Of a stretch of 64,000 nt of DNA, positions 1 through 13,584 are shown in pieces. The stretch lies in the NCBI GenBank assembly GCA_018105865.1, contig CM030872.1, positions 10,692,629 through 10,756,628 on the forward strand, read 5' to 3'. The notes below the pieces were generated by a model. That model was not told where the DNA came from, did no database searches, and saw only the letters and a list, made by a program, of their open reading frames with translations. The position numbers and the translations under genes are program-made. Numbering within the stretch: the first letter of the stretch is position 1; every line of letters starts with the position of its first letter. This DNA comes from Metaphire vulgaris (lineage: Eukaryota; Annelida; Clitellata; Crassiclitellata; Megascolecidae).

Positions 1-162
1 TCATGCAATTAACATGTACAATGTACCATCGGCCAACGCCTCTATGCATTTTCCAGTGGCCTATAGAAATTGTTGATTAGATTAGATTGGTTAACATGTC
101 ATTTGGCTATAGACAACCTTATTTACTATATAAGCAAAGTCCAGAAGTACTAGTTGCTATTT

Positions 163-191
163 GTGTTTGTGTGTGTGTGTGTGTGTGTGTG
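163..191. repeat. (GT)n microsatellite
   Basis: An uninterrupted run of GT dinucleotides follows a short GT-rich lead-in. It lies in the PTEN intron. Confidence 0.9.
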
Positions 192-1046
192 GTTCTATTA
201 GTAAATTTTCCAGAGCCTTTCATCTCTGAAAATTAGTACAGTTAGTGTACCTGGGACCAGTTCATTACACTTACAGATCAAGGATATGTTTGAACTGAAG
301 AGCCCTTATCCTAGCCCTTTAACCAATGTGTGTCTTGGGGCAGAAGAATAAGTTACATTGACACCAGCTGTTTGCAAGCCTCTGTCTTGTAAGAAATGTG
401 CTTTTGCTACAAAGATTTATCAAGAATTTCTTAAGGGAAGGTATCCCGGGCCAGCTTAACCTTATTCATCCTCGATGAGCCAAATTGGGCCAACACGTCT
501 GGCTTTGAAGATTACTGATGTATGATATTTGGAAGCCAGTATAAATTACAAAAGCTCCAAAAAAAAAAGTACGAAACAGAATACCCGTGAGACACAAAGC
601 CATTAAATGTTTAGTTTTATTTTGGCTGACATCCTTAATGCTACAATTATATTCGGTTTCTCTTTCAGTCAAAGCCAGCTAAAAGAAACACTGCAGCAAA
701 GGCAAAGTGCTATGTACAGCACAGTTACTGTAAGCCTGGATCTGAACATCATCCTAAACAATATCATTAATGAACAATAACTTAAAAGCATAGTATTCAA
801 ATATATACAAGTACCGATAATCTAATTCCAAAACCAGGACTTCACTGAAATACGTGTATGAAGCTTCATCATTTTAGCTTTATTATTCAAAAAACAGAAT
901 ATTTAAATAGTTTGACAAAGCTGAATGCTGCAAAAACAATGCTTCACCAGAGAATGAATGTTCATGCCGCCTTGGGATTATACAATATACAGATGAAGCT
1001 GTTGCATTGGCCGCACAACACAGCTTCTGCCCTACGGTGCTGCGAT

Positions 1047-1115
1047 GTAAACTGTCTTCTTATTAAACTGTAAACTGTCTTCTTATTAAACTGTAAACTG
1101 TCTTCTTATTAAATG
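1047..1115. repeat. 23-bp direct repeat, three copies
   Basis: Three head-to-tail copies of a 23-bp unit (gtaaactgtcttcttattaa plus act) occur at 1047, 1070 and 1093. The first two are identical and the third differs only at its end, so the expansion is recent. It lies in PTEN intron 2. Confidence 0.9.
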
Positions 1116-2817
1116 CACAGCTTCTTAGCAACTTAGTAATACCATTAATAGTACCATTATCCAAGCCACTATCAAATGCTTTAAACAAGAAAATCATAAG
1201 TATATTTTAATTTTTCATTAATACATTTTCTAGTTTATCATTTAAAATCTTAACTATTCAACAAAGGCCAAGAAAGTATTTGTGGAGAGCATTAACTTTT
1301 TAAACTTTTAATGGAATTTGCTAAATCTGGATATGGACAACTCTAACACTGTACAGCACATGGAATCATTAGTCCACTCCCATTGCAATAATAGCAAAAT
1401 CTCCAACTGCTTTATGCGTCCATAAAACAGAAATCAGGCCAAGATCAGCAATATCTTACTTCCTTGTCACTGTAAGTTAAACAGTCTGGGTGAGTGTGTG
1501 TGTGACTTCTGCTAAGGACATTCGATATCAATGTTTAATCAAACTACAAGACCTCAATTGAAGAGTGGGTCATAAAACTACAAACATCCAAGGTACTTTT
1601 GAATGCCTACGCAAAATTTTACCAAGTATTTACTGAACAGCCTAAATTCATATAAATGGGGTTAAAGTCACACAATTTCTCTTTCTGTGAAATTGCATTG
1701 GTCCAATTTTTTTTCAAAAATTATAACAGCCAATCAGTGTTATGACATCACCAAAAGGTCTAATTCTAATCTGTGACTTAAACATTTGACGCCCATTTAT
1801 TTTTTACTGTTTGAAAGGTTAACCTGTAAAAGAATTCTTAAGAAGTGCTAAATTTTGGCACGTCAGCAAAAGCTATTTTGCAAAACAATAGTGCAAAATT
1901 TCACTAAAGCAGAATTCAGTAGAAGCCTCAAGGCAAACTTAGCCTTAAAAATCAACATAACCTGATGCAGTGACTATTTATCTGTAAGCCATCATCTAAG
2001 CCACACTATTACTGATCTCTCATCTATTTACCAAGAAAGGAAAACGCAAACAGTCGACTGTCATGATAGCGCCCAATCTGCATTTCCTGTTCTGTTTTCT
2101 CAAAATGCAAAGGCAGGCATCTCATTCAATTAAATCTAACTGACAACTTAATTTATTTAACGGACTCAAAGTCAGCAAGTCTCCTTTGTATGCTATGGCT
2201 TTTGCTTTCCATTGCTTCTATTTTCTCCCTCATTTTACTTCACTTTTTTACCTAATTATCAACTAACTTGCACTATCCCTAAGCATAATGCAAATATTTT
2301 GTCATACACAATTTGTCTGAACTGAATTATTGAAAATGCTGCAAATCTATCATTAATTAGAGCTGAGGACAAAAGTAGAGGGACAGACACAAAACTGCTC
2401 AGCTTTATTATCCCTGCTACCAACTAAACTGCAATAAAACGTTATCTCAAATAGTTGTGAACAAAAATTAATATTTCATAATAAACTTATTGCAAAAAAA
2501 TTACATTATACATATTCAAACAACATAAGCAAGTCAGGCACATAAACACCACTATTATGATAAAACCTCAATAGAACTGCAAAATAATTGACATGTAAAT
2601 GCAAATAGAAGTGTCCCCATTCTTTTGGCCATGACCGTATATGTTATTTTGTCATCTGTTAATATCTACTAATTGAAAAATCACATAAACAAGTGCAATG
2701 GACAATCCATAATGAAAGCAAAAGGTACAAATGCCAAATAGAAAATCAAATTGTCCTAACACAAAAAAATACTAGTAAGCATAAGCATTAGCAATTCAAA
2801 ATAATAAACAGTATTCA

Positions 2818-3341
<524 letters not shown>

Positions 3342-5968
3342 TTCGATCGACCACAGCGCACAATCAGCCACAAATACACAGCGAATTACGGCGATCCAGT
3401 ATCTCGGTCATCACTACTCCACCGCCGAAGACATCAGAAGACGGCGCCGATGATGGGCAGAAAGAGAGGCGGTCGGTCGTCGTCCTGCTTCCCCTCTCTT
3501 CGGTCTTTTTTCTCTGATTTAATGTTTGTCTCCAATTTAATGAATCTTTAAACAAAATATAAACAAAAATTTCGCTTTTACCATGAAATCATGCGCGACC
3601 CCAGAACAGTCATTGCGCACAGAGTACACAGCACCTATGACGTTTTGCTCACAGAGCGCCATCTAGACACAGGCTGCCGAAGTAAGTAAGTAAATTTTCG
3701 TTAATTTATATAGCAATTTCGTGATTAATACTATAGCAGCTGCGTATTCTCCTAGGCGCTTAGTCAGGAGGTTTCAGAATAACTGGATCAACAACTAAAA
3801 ATATTGTTCAATTACTGAAGATAACCATTTAAGCCTACCCCCCCAAGAATCCAAGTATATTAAAATGGCCTGCATAGCACTTTATGCCTGGAGCATTGCT
3901 GAAACAAATGAGTATTTAGGTTTACCATATATTCTGGACTACCGAGTATATGCATAACCATACATCTATCAGCCAAACTTCTCATTACAATTAATCAATT
4001 TGTCATTGTTCTGTTCAAGGCTCTATTCATTTTCAAGCAAGCCTACAATGAGCCTACATAATGGCCTAAAATCATACAATGCTGTTTTATCAAACAAATG
4101 TTTATTTTGTTAATGAACAATAAACTTAACAACAATAATTCCAAATTCAGAAACAGAATATTAAGCATTCTTAATCCACTCACTTTTTTTTAAAAAAAAG
4201 CTCATCACAATGTTTCTGCAAAAGAGGCTAACAGAGTGCTAATTAGTTGCATTCAATGCAAGGTTGTCTTCTATTGACAACCAGTTCAATATGCCAACAT
4301 AGAAAGGCAATCATACGGAATATGCTCAAGTTATATCACAAAACAGGATTATCAAGCTATAAAATATTTGCTCGGCTCTAACTGTTGATGAAAGCATATC
4401 TTAACAACGGCACTCAAAATTTCAGTCATTATATGCAAATACTTGAGAAAAATAAGAAAATCACTCTAAAAGTTAGTGTCTTTGAAATCACTCCAAGTCA
4501 CACAAATCAAACTATTTAAAATGCATCTCATAATAAACAAATACTGAACATGGCAGATGCCCTAGCAAGAAATAACTTTGAAATTACTACGCTAATGCAA
4601 ATTTTTATTTCAACAGCATGGATTGTTATGTTGACAGGCATTGCTTTACTGGTTACTTAACAATTTACATTACTGAACATTTAACATCATGTGTCCAACT
4701 ATCACCAATTACCAATAACAATCAGAAGAAATACATATCAAAAACAAATAAAGAATGCTTGTAGAAGTTTTTCAGAAATTAGAATTTTCCATTTGATATT
4801 GTGTCGAGTATTCACTCGTAGACAGCATTCAAAGCAAAGATGACATAAACAGCTGAGCCTGGAATACAATGATGACTCTTCTAGAAATCAAATAGGTTCA
4901 AATAGGAATGGCCACTACAGTGTACAGCCCTCAACACATGTTAGGAAAAAGAAATCTAATAGCAATGATACTGCTACAAGGCAGCTTTGAAACAATAATA
5001 ATTAATAAGAAACAAACCTCTAATAAGGCATTAAGCATCAGCTTCCATTATAAATAAATTAATCATAATCCCATTTTCTACAATCATCTAATTAGCAATC
5101 GGAAAAATATCAAAAGTGTCAACAAAAGTATCACTTGCCAAGCATAGAAAAAGAATTCAAATAAAATACTCAGAAGTTACAGAACAAATAGTAAACAATT
5201 ACTACTGTTGTCCATCTTGGTATACAAATTAACAAGTACCAAACATCTCAAAAGAACATTCCAGAGTTTATAGTTAAGTCCAATGCAAATCCAGTGCAAT
5301 GTCGAATTCACGAGTTACGAAGCCAGCTTCGCCAACTCTGAAGTAAATTGTAAAGTAAAAAACATAAACTGATCAATACAAAACCGAAGAATACCTGCCC
5401 AGCAGGTTGGTAAAGCATCCATGTAAAATCAAATTCATCAAAAATATAACAAGACAGATAAGCAGTTATTACTAAAAAATATGCTCACTATGAAAAAAGC
5501 TTAACCTCAAAAACCCAGCGGTTATAAATCTATATTTTCAACATATCTCATTCAAAATATCAGTCTGTTGGGTTTACAGCATTTAGGCATAAAATATAAA
5601 AGTTCCTTCCATCACAGCTCAAAATGCTACTGTCTCTCTGCACAATACGGAAGATGTCTGGTGTAGAAAGCGGGCAGCAGAAATGCCGCCGGTATCTGAC
5701 TTCTTCATCGATATGCTGTGGTTGCCAGCAACACTTCTACAAACAATAGAAAAATGCCCAAAACCTTTCACAGTTACTAACAACAGAAAAGAACTGATTT
5801 TAAGAGAAATTCTATTTTTTCAGACCCTATAAACTTTAAGCAGTCAGATGGCAATTAAGTAACTATTACATAGAAGAATCATGATTTCACTTGAAATATT
5901 TTATGATAAAATCAAATGGAATTGCTAGTAAAACATCACCAACCAGCAGCAATAGAAAGTGGATTGCA
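3342..5968. other. Intergenic: PTEN upstream region and 3' flank of the NPAS4-like gene
   Basis: Positions 3342-3520 are locally GC-richer and should hold the PTEN 5' leader and promoter, although no core element is clear. A SINE-like piece lies at about 3684-3790. The rest, about 3800-5960, is AT-rich and should include the 3' UTR of the NPAS4-like gene. A GC-richer patch at 5640-5750 is conspicuous, but no reading frame in it could be tied to a gene. Confidence 0.5.
3684..3790 (+). mobile_element. Short interspersed element copy (gtaagtaa / tatatagc family)
   Basis: The copy contains gtaagtaaatttt, then tttatatagc, then a segment with gctgcgtattctcctaggcg. The same order (gtaagtaa, atctcgt, tttatatagcgc, then a tattctta-ggcgctta block) occurs at 52738-52850 and 53845-53960, and inverted at 15000-15095. 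No coding capacity is visible. It is probably a SINE or LINE 3' end, but the class is not certain. Confidence 0.6.
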
Positions 5969-6811
5969 TCAAAGCTGTTCTGATTTCAAGAAATGTGAGA
6001 ATCCATTCCAAAGATAACCGTGATCGAATTGAAATATGTTGTCATCAACCAGGACACTCTCTTCGAAGGCTGACATTTCCTGGTCATGCATGTGTCCAAT
6101 GGCAAAACCATTTCTTATCTCTGGTGATGGATGGGCCTGTGCGTTCGACTCCGACCAGTTCTTCTCCGTTTTCCAACTTGAAGACAAGCATTTTCTCTGA
6201 CTGTCCACTGCAAGTGGAATAAGGCAGTCGTCCTCTTCAGGCCTCAACATACTTTCAATACCAGTGGACAAAGGTGCCACTTCAAACTCTCGAAAAAAAT
6301 CATCAACACTTCCCGGGCAAAGAACGGGAAGCTCACAGGTTCGTTTCTCCTCATGGCAAGAAGCCAGAAGACTTCCCAAGCCATCATGCAACTGTCTTCC
6401 TTCCAACATTTCAACAACGTTTGCAGCCTCCTCTTCCCCTTGATACCCAGTCTCAAACACCTCGTAGTCTTGATACTTAGAAGCGTCGTCAAACTTTGGC
6501 GTAGGCATTGAAGTGACATCAACATTTACATCATCTACTGGACACAGTACTGAGAGGCCAAAGGAAGATGGACTCGACAGGTTTGAAGTCGGCGTCAAAG
6601 AAGAACCACCCTGGAAGACAGAACCAAGGCTAGAGGAGAGGGAGGAGGAGGAGGAATAAGAGGAGGAAGTGCTATCATGCCACACGGAAGGCGAGAAGCT
6701 GAAGCAATCAACTGCAGCCAAACTGCTCTTCAGATTTCTCTGCATATTCATCGCAACGGATTGGCTTCTAGATGTAGTAGTGTAGTAATGCTTTTCTTCT
6801 TTTGTGGAATA
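5969..6811 (-). CDS. C-terminal reading frame of the NPAS4-like gene, in a different frame from the preceding exon part
   Basis: This frame is open from just after a stop at 6814-6812 down to the stop at 5969-5971. The first part of the same exon (7232 to 6748) ends at a TGA that overlaps an ATG at 6751-6749. The C-terminal peptide is Ser-rich at first, then acidic (for example DYEVFETGY and [12 protein letters not shown]), which resembles an activation domain. A -1 shift, a one-base indel in the A-rich stretch near 6796-6808, or an unrecognised small intron would join the two. I found no well-supported splice pair with matching phase. Confidence 0.7.
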   Translation of the reverse strand, partial: YSTKEEKHYYTTTSRSQSVAMNMQRNLKSSLAAVDCFSFSPSVWHDSTSSSYSSSSSLSSSLGSVFQGGSSLTPTSNLSSPSSFGLSVLCPVDDVNVDVTSMPTPKFDDASKYQDYEVFETGYQGEEEAANVVEMLEGRQLHDGLGSLLASCHEEKRTCELPVLCPGSVDDFFREFEVAPLSTGIESMLRPEEDDCLIPLAVDSQRKCLSSSWKTEKNWSESNAQAHPSPEIRNGFAIGHMHDQEMSAFEESVLVDDNIFQFDHGYLWNGFSHFLKSEQL

Positions 6812-9800
6812 TCAAAACTGAAAACAGACGCCGTCTCTTTGGGTGAAGAATGCTGGCTTCTTGAAACGTTTTTGCTCGGCAGAAAGGCGTTCGTTCGCTT
6901 CATTTCGTTCATCTGCATCTTCCTCTTGAGTCTCTCAAGTACCTCTTCTCTGCTGCATTTTGCAGCCAAAGAAGCAACGCAAGACTTCTCGGATGAAGCC
7001 GACAGGAAGTCTCTGCCAGAGGAGGAAGCTCTCAACAGACCAGCTTCACATTCGTTGATTATGTCCTGTTCTCTGACAATCTGATTCAGACAGACAATGC
7101 CTTCCCCACCACCATCTCCACCATCTCCACTCTTTACTTTCTTCATAAAAATGCTCATCCACAGCAGATGGCCATCTTTCCTCTGCATTCGGACGAAAAG
7201 AGGACAACGCGACTGAGAGTCACAGTATAACACTAGACACAAATGACAAACAATTTCAATTATTACAAACAATTACCTTCAACCCATTTCAGAATTACAA
7301 GTCAGTGCAATTATTCTGATGGCACTGGGTTCCACCAATAAGAAATTCAGTCTTCTAAGGTTTAGGATAAGTTTATCAAATTATAAATCAAAGACTGAAC
7401 GTTAAGCAAACAAGCAATCAGAGGTTTTCAGATATGAAAAGGAAGCATTTGTCATCAAAAACAATTAACAGCTCTTTATTATCAGCACAAATATAATAAT
7501 CAAAGAATACAAAACAACAATTAGTTAACAATGTTTATAATCTGTTATGAACTTTTAAAATAAATTCTCTAACTGCTGCAAATTAATAAACTTTTGCTTT
7601 CTGTGCAAAAGTAATTTGAAGCCAAAAGGTCACTGTGTACTTAGACATTAGAACAGTCAATATACAGAAATAGCTGTTGTAAGTCTTTTAATAACCTAAC
7701 AGCAACGGCAACTTTAGTTTTCACAGAATTATAACAGACTTCAAATAAAAGATAAAATTCATGGATGAATACAAGACTACAGGGTAGAGAAAACCTACAA
7801 ACAATACAAAATCCTAATCCATATGAGAACCGTCTCCATGAAACTGACCGTTCTTGACCACAGCGACTGCTCGGGAAGAATCGTCCGGATGAATGAATCC
7901 ATACCAAGACCTGAATCGAATTTCATCAACTGAATACCCAAGATGAACCTCACCACTAAAAGAAAAACGAAAACCAAGAGACCAAATATCAAAATGCACT
8001 CAAGAATAAGAATCTGCAAAAGGAAAAGGTCACCGATAAGCTCAAGCAATAAAATTACTGAATATAAATTAATAAAGTGGCCACCTACTTGCTTCCCATG
8101 TTTCGGTATTTCATGTCAAGTCCATGTAGGCTCTCAAATATCATTGTGTCGAAAAGTATCTGTGGATTGGATGCGATGCCCGTCTTCAGACGCGGCGTAC
8201 AAAGCGCCACAAACACAGGGCTCGAGAATTCAGGGTTAAAATGCGGAACAGAAACAAATCCACGTACGATCATTGACTGCAAAATATAGAAAATATGCTT
8301 TAAATGTCTGAATCACAATCACTGGAAGTAGTCCATCCATAGTAAGGACAGTGAAAATTAAGCCAATTTGCCTCCGTTTTGTTGAGTAATTGTCTTGATT
8401 GCTACCATAGAAATTACTGTAAAACTTCTAATAAAAGCCCCGGCTTCTATTAAAACAAATGACTTTATGCCCTGGCTGTTTGAGACCCAGCTTCTATTGG
8501 AAGGTTTACAGTACTGTTATCACCATCAACAAAATGATGGAAAACTGGCATCACTTTCAGATCCCATAGACTCCTTCTAGTGAATATTAAATTCTATGGA
8601 CACATGCAGAACATAAATTAAATATTTAACAGTTAGTTTACCTGTTCACTGATAAAATAAAAAATAATAAAATACATTTAACAGGCACAGAACTTTTGCA
8701 TAAACTTAGATCTGTAAATATACATATATTCAAAACCAAAGAGAACAAAACAGTCACTTTAGAAATAGCTCTTATGCTTCTGTAACCCACATGTAAGTGG
8801 AAAAGGAATATATAAACCAAGAATGCTCAAGAAGTAGCAACTAGATTAATAACAATGCACCAAAACTTGAAAATTATTCAAGTAAAAGATTCTCAAAAGT
8901 TACGTCTTATGCATTAGTCTGCTTGGATCAACACATGCAGAGACACTAGAACACCGTTCACGTATTAGACACAAACGTACTTTCCAATCGTGAAAGCCGA
9001 AATTCTGGTGGAATTTCTTTGTCAATCCCATCCGGCAAGAAAAAGACCATCCGTCCTGCGAATGGACGCCAGACTTCATTCCAGAGAAATTCTTATCCAA
9101 CAGCTTATAGTCTCTGCGGTCGACCAGGTCGTAAAGAGTCTCAATATGGGTCAGGACCTCAACCTAAACACAAACACCACATAGTACAGATCACAATGTC
9201 TTTGCGTGTGTGTGCTCGTGCGCACACCCGTGTGTTTGGTATATATAGGGCAGATATTTCAGCTTCACAACCTATTGGTTATACAGTATTACTTCTTCAA
9301 AGGGTTAAACACAAAGACCTTCACAGTTCATGAATAGTTATTAGCAACATCAGTGAGTCATTCTTGCGTGACATTTACTTAGACATTATGAGTCATATTT
9401 TTCTCAAAGTGTCATCTCAAGTGTCACGCAGTACACTTGCTTACTGGTAATACAAAAACAGTGCATCATTAAAACTGTCTCAAAATCACAGTTAACCAGT
9501 GGCGGCTCCAGGGTTTGGCAAGTGGGGGGGGCGCATTGGGGTGGCAACTTCTAAGTATGGGGTGCCAATCATTTGTTGATAGGTACGTAGTAGTAAGTAT
9601 ACTATAGAGTCTCAGCAGGGGCCACTGGGGAGGCAGACATTCAATAGGGGGCAAGGACCCTCCAGGCTCCCATGTGGAGGTGCTACTGCAGTTAACCTAA
9701 TACCTGGTAATTAGCAAAGAGGAGGAACAACAATGGACTGTTATCCTTCAATGACTCACTCAGAGCTATCCTCACTTAGAGCAGAAACTCACACAAGAGT

Positions 9801-12800
9801 CTCAACAGCCTCTAAAGAAGGACAATTCAGAGCTCTGAACGCTTGGAAATGCAACCCGACCTTAGATTTCTATCTCTTAATCAGTCTGTCAACAGAACTT
9901 TCATCTCTCATAAAAGAGGAAATTGTCTCAAGTGTCAGTGCAGAGACCAGGGGACTTTTATTTTACACAGCAAACAAATAACTATGATTACTTTGAGCCA
10001 GTGCAAGGAGTGTCCATGGCCAGTGTCTGTATAAATAGACATTGCTGTTTGTCAGTGTCTAGCACAATGGCTGAGTGGAGGCAGAGTAACACAGCTCAAA
10101 CGAAACGATCAAATGGAATAAATTAATTGAGATTACAGATTCTGTGAGATTCAGAAGTTCCTTTTATGTATTTGAACTGATTTCCAACATAAGATGCAGA
10201 ATCAACATCCCAACAGGTCAACTTCAAAGATGATTTGGTGGGTTGGGACAAATTCTTCTCAACCTCCCAACAAACAGGACTACACACATTTGAACAGATA
10301 AATACATTGGAGGATGAATTTTAGCCTCAAACATATTAAAAAGTCACAAATACTTAAATGTTTCACTGCTACTAACCATGGAATGTTCAAGATATTCAAT
10401 GACATTCTCTGACAGATAGAGAACTTTTCCATCTAAGGTGACCACAATCAAAAATCCTGGCAGTAACTACAACAAAATACATCCAATTCATTTAATATTT
10501 TCAAATTTTCACAAAATTAGGCACAATTTATTACTCAAAATTAAAGAGTTTCAAGTGAAAACTTTCATTTAGTTTCACCTACATCATTGTCATGCCACAG
10601 ATGCTATAGTTTTGTCATCAAATTTACATACACCAGTATACACAAGTTGGTGCATTAATACTGCAAGAAAGAGCCTTGTACATGATTCACAGCATTACAA
10701 AATATTGAATGCCTAGCAACAGCTTTATTTGACTACTCACATATTGATCACTGCAATACTATGCCTCAAGATCACAACAGAGCAAGAACAACAAAGCTGA
10801 GTGTTGTTAACAGCAAGGCATTAAGGTCAAGGGGTCATAGGCATGAAGGTCAAGGGTCACAGTTTGCCAATTCCAGCTGCATTAAGACATTTCAATGCTG
10901 CTTTCACTTTGAGAGGATTTGGCCAGAATCAACATGATGCTCACTCATGAAAGGCCAATAACCTTAATAATAATAATAATGCAAATAATAAAAAAATATT
11001 TACAAATTCGCATGATAACAGTGACAGAGACAGTTATGAGGTCGAAATCATAAAAAATGAATCATAAAAACTGCACAAGTTTTAAGCAGTTTTTTAACCA
11101 GTCAGAGCATAAAAATAATTACTGGTACATGCAATTAAATTCTGTTCAACAATTTGCCTGTTCTCACAGATGTCATGGGACAAGATCAGTTAATCTAATT
11201 GCAAATGTAATGTGAAACTAAACACAGCTGTGACCTGACTGAAACACTGTAAGCCAAAATGTCTGTCACTGTGTGGGTCACATGCATCTCAACTGCCTGT
11301 GACACTGGGTGAACTAAGCTCATAGCCTAACCAGCTGATATCCTCAATACACTTGCCTCATTCTCAATTACAGTGGCACTCCTTAGTGCATGACTAAGGA
11401 GTGCCCTTAGACCCTGCCCCTGTTTCACCAAACAAGGCTTACTTCATCATGTCCTGCAAGCACACACTTCATTATTTCTGAAGAGATGCTTTGGGCCAAA
11501 TGGTCCAATCCTCCTGAATGCATTTAACCTGAACTTAATTGCATCCAATGACTCCATGAAACTATGAAACATCGGAATAGCTATCAGTTTGATGTTCAAC
11601 TGATCATAGTGGCAGCCCTTCTAGAAGAGGCACTACATAAATGCTCTGCTACACCACAACATTAAATCTGTTAACTACTGGACAATAATTTCTCAACAAT
11701 TACAACATTTAGCATTGATACTGATTGGCTGTTGATGATACAAAATACTGAGAAAAATATCAAACTAAACTGAACAAAGCCTTGCACTTAAGGGTTAAGA
11801 TTGGCTTTAATTGGTTTCAACTTCAATCACAACTTCATGGGATCATGGGGAAACTTTCAAATATGCACAATTGCACATTTTACAGCTAAAACAAGCATCA
11901 GATATTCCAAGGCATTTTTGTATTTTTTATAGTAAAGCAATTAAAGCAAATTTAACTTATTAGTTAAAGCAGAGACAGGAATCCTCTGTTCTAAATTCTT
12001 TTAGCATCCAAATGAATAATAATGCAGCTTCAGAAACAAAACAAAACTACCTCAGAATGATCAGGATACTGAGAATTCAGAAGAACAGCCAGATTGTCAG
12101 ATAAGCAACTTCGAGGTGAAGTAACTGAAATGGTAAAATATCAAAACACAACTAAAAAAGATACATAATCATAAATCTTAAACAGCAGCAAAATAACATA
12201 AAACAAATTAAACAGGCTAAAAGAAATTAAACATTTGTTAACTGGATGATTACTAAAAACTTTTATAATCAAAATTAACAACTACTTCTAAACTGGCATC
12301 CACCAGCAGAAGTTTCTGCATTTCTGCATTTCTTACTGTTTTAATTCAGCTATGGTCCAATTTTTTAACTGGACATCAGAGCATACTACAGTACAAGAGA
12401 CATATAATTATTCTGAAGAATTTGTCCTTCGCTGGATCACTTGAATAAAGTTTTAATTTCCACCTCTCACTGTTGACCAAACTTTTCAACCTCCTCATTT
12501 GAACACTTAAACTTCATGGATCAAATGCATCATTAAATAATATAACAAACTGTGCAAAGATATGACTCATTTACTCAGGGAACAGGGGGCACTATATGCA
12601 TAGAAAACCCAATGACAGAACTAATGCCTGTTTAACCCTTTCAATTGTCTTTCACCATTAAAAATGACACTCACTTGTACATTCACAGTTACTAATCTGT
12701 GAACTATGGTTATCCTAAAAAATGGTTAACCTTGAAGAAAGACTAGAGTGATGACTTCAAGGAAGACTAGAGTGATGACTCAGAAAATTTTACCCTTCAT

Positions 12801-13526
12801 ACAAAATGCTAGATCTTAGAAAGACAACCATGGCACGACCTGTGTTTACTCATCCTAGGGATCAATAAGTGATTAAAAATTCACAAGAACCACAGAAACC
12901 AATCAATGTCTTAACTACTGTCTCAATTTTCAATCAGTCTTTCACTTTCCAAATATTTACTGATAAATCTGTGAGAAACATAACACTTTTCTAACGATAC
13001 AAGCCTCTTGTGTAGGTATTTTAAATTATATCAGCACTTAAAATTAAAATGACTTAAAAATAAAAGATATTCACAACTAAAATTCTACCAGAAATGAGAA
13101 AAATAAAATCCAATGGACACCAGTCTATAAAAAGAAAGAATAATTATAATACATGAGTCTGTAATCTGTAAGATTCAGTATTATACACTCAATATCAAAA
13201 GCAGGACCAGTCACTCATGACTTTCTACAAAGACCACAGAGCAGAGCTGTGCAAGTCACGAGAAGCTCTTTTCACTAAGTGCAGATGTGCATAACATTGC
13301 CACGGTCCAACAGGCAAAGAAACCACACAGTCAACAAAACACAACAATTGGAGTCACATTGGCAGCAGAATAAGGACATCAAATGTAATTTACAGGTCAC
13401 TTGCTTAGGTCCCACAACCAAGAATCCAGCATATTGCATGCTCCGATGATTCACTCTGGGATGAGATAAGCTGCCTACCCAGGTTCCCAACAGGATATCA
13501 TATCTCTGGCATATGCACAATCAGTC

Positions 13527-13584
<58 letters not shown>

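Noticed and set aside
6677..7084. 135-codon plus-strand frame
   Set aside because: It is the antisense of the NPAS4-like C-terminal exon.
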